64,000 nt of DNA from Vibrio hepatarius (GTDB lineage Bacteria > Pseudomonadota > Gammaproteobacteria > Enterobacterales > Vibrionaceae): positions 45,155 to 109,154 of the forward strand of contig NZ_JAHKPM010000006.1 of the NCBI RefSeq assembly GCF_018860525.1, given 5' to 3'. The notes below the pieces were generated by a model. The model had not been told where the DNA came from. It worked only from the letters and a program-made list of their open reading frames with translations, and made no database searches. Below are positions 57,875 to 64,000 of the stretch, piece by piece. Position 1 is the first letter of the stretch. Each line of letters starts with the position of its first letter. The position numbers were made by a program, and so were the translations under genes.

Positions 57875-59161
57875 ATGCGAGTTTTAATTATTGGCTCAGG
57901 TGGACGTGAACACGCTCTAGCTTGGAAAGCAGCACAAAACCCAAGTGTTGAAGTCGTATATGTTGCACCCGGAAACGCAGGTACAGCACAAGAACCAAAG
58001 CTAGAAAATGTGAATATTGACGTCGAAAACATTGCTGATTTGGTCGCCTTTGCACAAGAGAAAAAAATCGAACTCACCATTGTCGGACCTGAAGGACCTT
58101 TAGTCATTGGTGTCGTCGATGCTTTTCGTGAAGCTCACCTACCTATATTTGGCCCAACTCAAGCAGCAGCTCAGTTAGAAGGTTCTAAAGCTTTTACCAA
58201 AGATTTTCTTGCTCGTCATAACATCCCTACAGCAGCCTATGCAAACTTCACAGAGATTGAGCCTGCATTAGATTATGTACGTCAACAAGGTGCTCCTATT
58301 GTGGTAAAAGCTGACGGTCTTGCTGCTGGCAAAGGGGTCATTGTTGCAATGAACCTTGAAGAGGCTGAAGATGCCATTAAAGACATGCTTGCTGGCAATG
58401 CCTTTGGCCAAGCAGGTAGCCGTGTTGTTATCGAAGAGTTCCTCGAGGGCGAAGAAGCAAGCTTTATTGTTATGGTCGATGGTCAGAATGTTCTACCAAT
58501 GGCAACCAGCCAAGATCACAAGCGTGTCGGAGAAAAAGATACTGGTCCTAACACTGGTGGTATGGGCGCTTATTCTCCAGCCCCCGTCGTCACGCCAGAA
58601 ATACATGAGCGTATTCTTCAAGAAGTTATCTACCCTACCGTACGTGGTATGGAGGAAGAGGGGTACCCATATACTGGTTTTCTGTATGCAGGCTTAATGA
58701 TAGATCAAGCAGGTGTACCAAAAGTGATTGAGTACAACTGTCGTTTTGGTGATCCGGAAACGCAACCGATCATGATGAGAATGGAGTCAGATTTAGTAGA
58801 ACTCTGCCTAACCGCTATCAATGGAAAACTTAATGAGGCTGAATCTAAATGGGACCCTCGCGCATCAATTGGTGTCGTCCTAGCCGCCGGTGGCTACCCG
58901 CTAGAATATACAAAGGGTGATGTCATTAGCTTTCCGAATGAACAGCTTGTGGGCCAAAAAGTATTTCACGCTGGAACAACCCAAAATGATGCAGGTGAAA
59001 TTGTCACTAATGGAGGGAGAGTCCTCTGCGCTGTTGCATTAGGAAATAGTGTCTCAGAGGCTCAGAGGCAAGCATACGAACTAGCAAAGGGAATTAGCTG
59101 GGAAGGTATGTTTTATCGTAGTGACATCGGCTACAGAGCGCTAGAGCGTGAAAATTCATAA
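57875..59161 (+). CDS. purD: Phosphoribosylamine-glycine ligase
   Basis: A 428-residue ATP-grasp enzyme that forms glycinamide ribonucleotide. The ATG at 57875 gives MRVLIIGSGGREHALAWKAA, the conserved start; a TTG two codons earlier is also in frame but not needed. ATP-grasp motifs IVVKADGLAAGKGVIVA and the site EYNCRFGDPETQPIMMRM are intact. Cotranscribed with purH and followed by a strong terminator. Confidence 0.97.
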   Translation: MRVLIIGSGGREHALAWKAAQNPSVEVVYVAPGNAGTAQEPKLENVNIDVENIADLVAFAQEKKIELTIVGPEGPLVIGVVDAFREAHLPIFGPTQAAAQLEGSKAFTKDFLARHNIPTAAYANFTEIEPALDYVRQQGAPIVVKADGLAAGKGVIVAMNLEEAEDAIKDMLAGNAFGQAGSRVVIEEFLEGEEASFIVMVDGQNVLPMATSQDHKRVGEKDTGPNTGGMGAYSPAPVVTPEIHERILQEVIYPTVRGMEEEGYPYTGFLYAGLMIDQAGVPKVIEYNCRFGDPETQPIMMRMESDLVELCLTAINGKLNEAESKWDPRASIGVVLAAGGYPLEYTKGDVISFPNEQLVGQKVFHAGTTQNDAGEIVTNGGRVLCAVALGNSVSEAQRQAYELAKGISWEGMFYRSDIGYRALERENS

Positions 59162-59176
59162 ATAATAATTGAAGCT

Positions 59177-59202
59177 AAAAAAGGCGCTCATAGCGCCTTT
59201 TT
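59177..59202. terminator. Bidirectional terminator between purD and the DUF1481 gene
   Basis: AAAAGGCGC (59179-59187) and GCGCCTTTT (59193-59201) form a stem of 9 bp with a 5-base loop, with A and T tracts on both sides. Confidence 0.88.
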
Positions 59203-59216
59203 AAATACGCGTACTG

Positions 59217-59909
59217 CTATTTTTCTAACAAGTTGGGACGATCTATACAAGCGTGCTCTTCACTAGATAAAAGTAATAACTCTTCGACCATCACTAGGTC
59301 TTTTCTCCTAGAGCCAACAAAAGCAACGTAGTTCTCTACATCAGCTAAACGATTCACCACAAATGATGGTAATGTCTGGTTAAATTCTAAGTGATCGTAG
59401 CTTTTTCCAGCACAAGTCTCAAAATGAGCACCGTCCCAAAACCCCTGAATCAACCTAAAACCTTTTTTGTCTTGGGCTTTTGCTACACTCGCCGCTCTTT
59501 GCGCTTCCTCCACATAGCCCATCAGCTCTTCAGGCTTAATCGGCAATATTTTCCCATCAAGACGGTATTGCTGATAAATTGCCTCCCCATCTTTATTAAA
59601 ACGGATATGGACTCGGTATTTGACCAGACTACCATCTTTTAATTGCTCACCTTCACGAATCATTTCTCTAAGCTTACCTTGAGACCAACGGTAATCACTA
59701 TGATACCAACCGTAATCTCCTGCCGTAACATAATCAGCAGTAGAACTCGGAGAAGCTGCCTTTTCAGTGTACCAATATAAGCTAGTAGCATCTCCAGCGC
59801 TTTTTCCGCCAGTATAGTACGAGTATTGATCTTGATTAGGCACTGGCAAGCTAGAAGAACATCCAAGTATTAGAAAAGTGATTAGGGAAGAGAGTAAACA
59901 TTTTTTCAT
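59217..59909 (-). CDS. DUF1481 (YjaH-like) lipoprotein
   Basis: A 230-residue lipoprotein (signal MKKCLLSSLITFLILGCSSS; lipobox LGC with Cys17). The mature part, including DQYSYYTGGKSAGDATSLYW and YRWSQGKLREMIREGEQLKD, fits the DUF1481 family, which lies beside hupA in vibrios and, as yjaH, in enterobacteria. Function unknown. It is 45 bases downstream of hupA on the same strand, so it may be cotranscribed. Confidence 0.85.
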   Translation of the reverse strand: MKKCLLSSLITFLILGCSSSLPVPNQDQYSYYTGGKSAGDATSLYWYTEKAASPSSTADYVTAGDYGWYHSDYRWSQGKLREMIREGEQLKDGSLVKYRVHIRFNKDGEAIYQQYRLDGKILPIKPEELMGYVEEAQRAASVAKAQDKKGFRLIQGFWDGAHFETCAGKSYDHLEFNQTLPSFVVNRLADVENYVAFVGSRRKDLVMVEELLLLSSEEHACIDRPNLLEK

Positions 59910-59954
59910 GATAACGATGCGCCAAGACAGAAAACCACCTTAGCGCATTATAAA

Positions 59955-60227
59955 TTATTTTACAGAATCTTTCAGGGCTTTACCCGCTACAAATGCTGGG
60001 ACATTCGCGGCAGCGATTTGAATCTCTGCACCAGTTTTAGGATTGCGACCAGTACGAGCTGCACGGTGGTTTACTTTAAACGTACCAAAACCAATTAGCT
60101 GAACTTGGTCACCCTCTTTAAGCGTATCTGTCACTCCATCGAGAGTAGCCTCAAGAGCAGCTTTCGCTTGAGCTTTAGATAGATCTGCTTTCTCTGCAAT
60201 AAAGTCGATTAGTTGGGTCTTGTTCAT
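59955..60227 (-). CDS. hupA: HU alpha-type DNA-binding protein
   Basis: A 90-residue nucleoid protein. The HU signature [20 protein letters not shown] with the Pro-tipped beta-arm is complete, and the N-terminal helices ([20 protein letters not shown]) are typical. HU dimers bend and stabilise DNA. The alpha assignment follows from the purHD/yjaG neighbourhood. The ATG follows AAGGGAAACCTA. Confidence 0.95.
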   Translation of the reverse strand: MNKTQLIDFIAEKADLSKAQAKAALEATLDGVTDTLKEGDQVQLIGFGTFKVNHRAARTGRNPKTGAEIQIAAANVPAFVAGKALKDSVK

Positions 60228-60658
60228 TAGGTTTCCCTTCTTATAGGTTATCGAATTCTGCTCACTCTAAAACATAAATGCCCCATCTGGCAAAGGTTTG
60301 TAAGCGATCTTTCGCTTTAATGACGTACTTTTAACCATAATATGAGTATTAACTCACAATTTGTTACCTTCATCTCCTTTTACGTTATTTTTTTTCGCAC
60401 TAGAACAGCCCCACTTATAGAATAAAAATCTCCTGCAAAGCCTGACATGGTGGGGACTGAGGCGAAGAAAAAACGCTCGAATATAAGATATCTTTAAATA
60501 TTTACAAAAAAATCATTAGATACTGAAAGATTTTCTGGTGATTATTATTACACTTCACAATTGAAGTCAGTTTATACGAAAAACTTAAACCAATAGTACT
60601 AAGCTTTTTCATCATTATTTTATTGTCTTTTGATTATATAAATCACCATAGGAAATTT
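60228..60658. other. Intergenic region upstream of hupA and the CNNM gene
   Basis: About 430 bases, AT-rich, between divergent genes, with no gene. An imperfect inverted repeat (AGCCCCAC at 60407-60414 and GTGGGGACT at 60451-60459, one-base bulge) could fold in a hupA leader or be an operator. Otherwise it should contain both promoters. Confidence 0.5.
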
Positions 60659-61756
60659 ATGTTACTGCTAACCATATATGTCTCAATTGCAATTGGCATA
60701 TCTTTTATCTGTTCAGTTCTTGAAGCAGTTCTACTGAGTATTACACCCAGCTACATCGCACAACTTCGCCAGCAAGAACATCTGGCTGCAGATAAGTTAT
60801 CAGAACTCAAAAAAGACATAGATCGACCTCTAGCATCCATTCTGACTTTAAATACAATTGCTCATACTATTGGAGCGGCCAGTGCTGGTGCTCAGGCAAC
60901 AGTCGTATTTGGAAGTGAGTGGTTAGGCGTGTTCTCTGGTGTTTTAACTCTTGGGATACTAATACTCTCAGAAATCGTTCCCAAAACTCTAGGCGCCACA
61001 TACTGGCGTCAATTGGCTCCTTTAACAGCCATTGTCCTGCGCTGGATGGTTTGGGCTCTAACACCATTTGTCTGGTTCTCTGAGCAAATTACAAAACGTT
61101 TAGCAAGTGGCCATCAGATACCCAAGATGCGAGAAGAGTTGTCAGCTATGGCAATCTTGGCCAAAGAGAGTGGAGAATTTGCTGAAGGGGAGACTAAAAT
61201 ACTAAGCAATTTACTTGGTATCCAAGGTGTTTTAGTCACCCAAGTAATGACACCTAGGCCAGTGGTGTTTCGCGTAAAGGCTGAAATGACCATTGACAAA
61301 TTCCTCTCTCAACATAGTGACACACCCTTTTCTCGACCTCTGATATACAGCCAATCAAAAGATAACATCCTAGGATTCGTTCATCGTTTAGAGATGTTCA
61401 AATTACAGCAAATTGGTGACGGTAATAAACAGTTAGGCTCTGTAATGCGTCCAGTACATGTCCTTCTTAACACCTTGTCATTACCAAAAGCCTTTGAACA
61501 GATGATGGCCAGAAGACTTCAACTAGCCATGATTGTCGACGAATATGGGACAATCCAAGGTATATTAACTTTAGAAGACATTTTCGAGCATCTGGTTGGC
61601 GAACAAATCATTGATGAAGCAGATAGGGCACCAAACATGCAGCAGCTTGCCTTTGAACGCTGGGAAAAGTGGAAAACCGAACATGGGGTTATTGAAAATA
61701 AAGACGAGGATGACTACACCACCTCCGTAAATGGAAAGAACGATACCAAAAGGTAA
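60659..61756 (+). CDS. CNNM (DUF21) / CBS domain HlyC/CorC-family membrane protein
   Basis: A protein of 365 residues from ATG at 60659 (MLLLTIYVSIAIGISFICSV), preceded by AGGAAATTT; a 12-residue extension upstream is possible but lacks a site. Residues 1-150 are the DUF21/CNNM membrane domain with three to four helices, followed by two CBS domains (about 190-310; VTQVMTPRPVVFRVKAEMTI and MIVDEYGTIQGILTLEDIFE). Family members (CorC, CNNM) are linked to magnesium or other divalent ion export. No HlyC/CorC C-terminal domain follows, only a short acidic tail. Function beyond that is not shown. Confidence 0.88.
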   Translation: MLLLTIYVSIAIGISFICSVLEAVLLSITPSYIAQLRQQEHLAADKLSELKKDIDRPLASILTLNTIAHTIGAASAGAQATVVFGSEWLGVFSGVLTLGILILSEIVPKTLGATYWRQLAPLTAIVLRWMVWALTPFVWFSEQITKRLASGHQIPKMREELSAMAILAKESGEFAEGETKILSNLLGIQGVLVTQVMTPRPVVFRVKAEMTIDKFLSQHSDTPFSRPLIYSQSKDNILGFVHRLEMFKLQQIGDGNKQLGSVMRPVHVLLNTLSLPKAFEQMMARRLQLAMIVDEYGTIQGILTLEDIFEHLVGEQIIDEADRAPNMQQLAFERWEKWKTEHGVIENKDEDDYTTSVNGKNDTKR

Positions 61757-61783
61757 TAATTAGGGGCTGAGGGCCCCTAATTA
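61757..61783. terminator. Hairpin between the CNNM gene and yjaG
   Basis: TAATTAGGGGC (61757-61767) and GCCCCTAATTA (61773-61783) make a perfect 11-bp stem with a 5-base loop, placed between two convergent stops; T run is short, so it may also act as a barrier hairpin. Confidence 0.7.
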
Positions 61784-61786
61784 CTT

Positions 61787-62374
61787 TCAAATCGACAAGC
61801 CAATATTACTTACGCCTTCTTCTCTAAGCTCAAGTCGCAAGTCTTTAATTAAATCAATATCTCTTTCCTGTGCATCTTTCAATGGCCGAAAAATAGCCCA
61901 CTGCACATCCCATTCATCACTGACTGCTTGGTTATCCTTTTGGTTTTCATTGGTCACTTCAATGTCAGTTTGAGCCTGTTCAAGATCGGCAACTGTTTGT
62001 ACAGACAGCTGGCTCACCTTTTGCACACTCTCAAACAAATCATCACGATCAAGCAGACCATGAAGCAGCGTAGATAACCCCACGCAAGCATCAATGGCAG
62101 GAAAAACGCCATAAAACTCGAAATCTTCTGAACTAGGAATGATTTCTTCTAGCTTCTCCAACTGACGCTCATAGTTAACCTTAGCGCTTTTGACTGTTAG
62201 CTGCTCCCAAACACTGTCAAGAATATCTCGATAGATTCTAGATTCTGAAAACTCTGTACTGTCGCAAAACATCGCATAATTAGGGTACATACGTTCACAC
62301 AGACACGCCATAAAGGTAATCTGTTTCCATGGTTCTAACTTCTCAAGGCGAAGTTGGAGAGGATTCTGTAGCAT
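61787..62374 (-). CDS. yjaG: YjaG / DUF416 family protein
   Basis: A 195-residue soluble acidic protein of the DUF416 family. It opens MLQNPLQLRLEKLEPWKQIT followed by FMACLCERMYPNYAMFCDST, the conserved start. Mostly helical, no membrane segment. Function unknown; E. coli yjaG also lies upstream of hupA. Here the CNNM gene separates the two. Confidence 0.88.
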   Translation of the reverse strand: MLQNPLQLRLEKLEPWKQITFMACLCERMYPNYAMFCDSTEFSESRIYRDILDSVWEQLTVKSAKVNYERQLEKLEEIIPSSEDFEFYGVFPAIDACVGLSTLLHGLLDRDDLFESVQKVSQLSVQTVADLEQAQTDIEVTNENQKDNQAVSDEWDVQWAIFRPLKDAQERDIDLIKDLRLELREEGVSNIGLSI

Positions 62375-62444
62375 AAAGACTCATTGGTTCAGAAATGGAC
62401 TGCCGAAGTTTACTTGATAACCAAAGTGGAAAAAAGCCAAGCCG

Positions 62445-63368
62445 ATGAAGAAAATCACCAATAAAGTTTATTTACTGTCCGAACATAACAAGGTTTACCA
62501 GAAGCTACTGGCTGAGCTAGACCTACCAGAGCTAGAAATTACTGATAAACCTTACGAGGCGAGCATTCTGCTCGCTTCTCCGCCGCTGGCCGTTAATATG
62601 CTAGAAGAATTCACATCTCTTGAATGGATTCAATCTGTTTATGCTGGTGTGGATGCACTGGCATCAACCAAAAGTGACCGTTTTTTGCTCACCAATGTTA
62701 AGGGAATATTTGGCCAACAGATTTCAGAATATGTGTTCGGGTATTTGATTGAGCACTTTCGCCATTTACCCCATTACCGAGAAGCACAGTACCATTCTCG
62801 TTGGCAGCCCAAAAGCTACAGCACCCTAGACGGCCTAACCATGCTGACACTCGGTACTGGCTCTATAGCAAGTCATTTAGCAAAAGTTGCTCAAGCGTTT
62901 GGCATTAAGGTTATCGGCATCAATCGCAGTGGTATACCCGCGATTAACTCTCCATTTGATGAAACCTACCACATCCAAGAGTTAAATAGTGTATTGAAAA
63001 GGACTAACATCATAGTCAATACGCTACCCAGCACACCACAAACATACCATATATTGAATGAAAGTAGCTTATCTCAATGCACCTCTACGTTGTTGTTTAA
63101 TGTCGGACGTGGCAATGCTGTCTGCGAAAAGGGACTAATTGGCGCACTTCAAAACCGCTCAATTCAACACGCATTTCTTGATGTATTTGAACAAGAGCCA
63201 CTAGAAGCATCCAACCCAATCTGGCTCCACCCAAATATCACAATCACACCACATATTGCCGCCCTTAGCTTTCCCGACAAGGTTATAGGGATTTTTGCAG
63301 AGAATTATCAACGCTGGCGTGATGGTTTCACATTAATTAACCAAGTTGATTTAACAAGAGGTTATTAA
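62445..63368 (+). CDS. D-2-hydroxyacid dehydrogenase family protein
   Basis: A 307-residue member of the D-isomer-specific 2-hydroxyacid dehydrogenase family, near glyoxylate/hydroxypyruvate reductases. The NAD(P) motif is TLGTGSIASHLAKVA (about 142-156). The catalytic Arg is in LFNVGRGNAVCEKG, the Glu in DVFEQEPLEASNP and the His in ITPHIAALSFP. It precedes the decayed glycosylase gene, and its stop shares a base with that gene's start (TAATG), so the two were once translationally coupled. Substrate is unknown. Confidence 0.88.
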   Translation: MKKITNKVYLLSEHNKVYQKLLAELDLPELEITDKPYEASILLASPPLAVNMLEEFTSLEWIQSVYAGVDALASTKSDRFLLTNVKGIFGQQISEYVFGYLIEHFRHLPHYREAQYHSRWQPKSYSTLDGLTMLTLGTGSIASHLAKVAQAFGIKVIGINRSGIPAINSPFDETYHIQELNSVLKRTNIIVNTLPSTPQTYHILNESSLSQCTSTLLFNVGRGNAVCEKGLIGALQNRSIQHAFLDVFEQEPLEASNPIWLHPNITITPHIAALSFPDKVIGIFAENYQRWRDGFTLINQVDLTRGY

Positions 63369-63954
63369 TGCTTGACGCACTCCTAAAAGAAATTCGCCAA
63401 TGCAGATTATGTGAGCCAGATTTACTTCTTGGTGCTAGGCCTATTATTCAAGCCAGTAGCAAGGCAAAACTACTGATCATAGGTCAAGCACCTGATACAA
63501 AAGTTCACCAGACGGGAATACCATGGAATGACCCAGTGGTGATAGGTTAAGGAGCTGGCTGAATATTAAAGAATCGACGTTCTATGACGCAAATAAAATT
63601 GCCATCATGCCGATGGGCCTATGTTACCCAGGTAAAGGTAAAAGTGGTGACCTCCCACCCCGAAAAGAATGCGCCCCACTATGGCACGATGATGTTTTAA
63701 AACTATTGCCCAATATCAGTATGACACTACTAGTCGGGCAATATGCTCAAGCTCATTACTTAAAATGATAAACCAAGAACCCTAACTGAAACTGTTCGTG
63801 CATGGCATAAATGGGCTCCGGATTACCTACCCCTACCTCACCCTTCACCCTTCACCCTTCACCTTGCAATACTCATTGGCTAAAGCGTAATCCATGGTTT
63901 GAATTTGAAGTTGTGCCTTTTATACAAAAATACGTTCACAAGAACTTGGAATAA
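63368..63954 (+). pseudogene. Decayed uracil-DNA glycosylase family gene with frameshifts
   Basis: A gene that, read across three frames, spells a typical uracil-DNA glycosylase superfamily protein (about 195 residues). The first part, MLDALLKEIRQCRLCEPDLL to GIPWNDP, carries the GQAPDTKVH active-site-like segment. A one-base loss near 63533 shifts the frame; the next part reads SGDRLRSWLNIKESTFYDAN to QAHYLK. A second shift near 63766 leads to DKPRTLTETVRAWHKWAPDY. A third lies at the heptanucleotide repeat CACCCTT (three copies, 63839-63859), after which NTHWLKRNPWFEFEVVPFIQ to the stop at 63952-63954 is in a third frame. The many shifts argue against a sequencing error and for real decay. 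Confidence 0.85.
63839..63865 (+). repeat. Heptanucleotide tandem repeat inside the glycosylase pseudogene
   Basis: CACCCTT is repeated three times without change (63839-63845, 63846-63852, 63853-63859), followed by CACCTT. The repeat unit is seven bases, so each copy gained or lost shifts the frame. Confidence 0.85.
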
Positions 63955-63981
63955 TCTTAGCTTTTTTGTAAGGAGAAATAG

Positions 63982-64000
63982 AAAAACCCCAGCATTGCTG
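63982..64000. terminator. Left arm of a probable hairpin at the window end
   Basis: AAAAACCCCAGCA followed by TTGCTG at the edge looks like the first arm and start of the second arm of a terminator (CCCCAGCA pairing with TGCTG...). The rest is outside the window. Confidence 0.4.

Overview
This 64 kb window looks like a chromosomal segment of a Vibrionaceae gammaproteobacterium, most likely a Vibrio. Evidence is the gene order (slyD-yheV-kefB-kefG / yheS-yheT-yheU-prkB-crp; aspA/fxsA/dcuA; aroQ-accBC-yhdT-panF-prmA-dusB-fis; zntR/purHD-hupA-yjaG) together with Vibrio hallmarks: MotX of the sodium-driven polar flagellum, a CrbS/CrbR-type acetate switch, and an ExeM/Xds-type nuclease with a GlyGly-CTERM tail. 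Most of the window is core genome. I saw no rRNA, tRNA, insertion sequence, prophage or CRISPR array.

Layout. 1-5.5 kb: rnr (cut by the left edge), a small two-gene set (two-helix membrane protein plus a shortened chemoreceptor-like protein), motX and purA, all on minus. 5.6-10 kb: isoaspartyl peptidase, slyD, yheV and the KefB/KefG potassium efflux pair, minus. 10.2-16.6 kb: yheS, a TIGR02444-type gene, yheT, yheU, prkB, crp and a periplasmic binding protein, plus. 16.7-22.5 kb: arginine/ornithine catabolism (argD/astC, astA, astD, a DUF1338 gene) and pabA, minus. 22.7-24.6 kb: an accessory patch of small exported proteins, including a tandem duplication whose second copy is frameshifted just after the signal peptide. 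24.7-27.4 kb: the large exported nuclease. 27.7-34.2 kb: fxsA, aspA, dcuA, a YfcC-family carrier and a second-type ArgR regulator. 34.4-36.1 kb: dsbD. 36.3-47.5 kb: acetate utilisation (crbR, a MarC-family gene, DUF4212 plus acetate-type SSS symporter, crbS, an MFS carrier, acs). 47.9-54.5 kb: aroQ, accBC, yhdT-panF, prmA, dusB-fis. 54.6-64 kb: a trypsin-like lipoprotein, zntR, purHD, a DUF1481 lipoprotein, hupA, a CNNM/CBS protein, yjaG, a 2-hydroxyacid dehydrogenase and a decayed uracil-DNA glycosylase-family gene.

How the parts work together. The clearest multi-gene system is the acetate switch: the symporter-fused sensor CrbS and response regulator CrbR bracket the transporter genes and lie next to acs, whose upstream region carries a 20-bp-spaced direct repeat that could be a CrbR target. 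Arginine metabolism appears twice, as the succinyltransferase pathway and as the YfcC carrier with its ArgR-like neighbour. Regulatory sites readable in the DNA include a near-consensus sigma-28 promoter before motX, a PurR-type operator before purH, a stringent-type promoter before dusB-fis, a CRP-like site before crp and two perfect 18-bp palindromes in the acetate region. Least explained are the shortened chemoreceptor pair, the small exported protein cluster and the trypsin-like lipoprotein.
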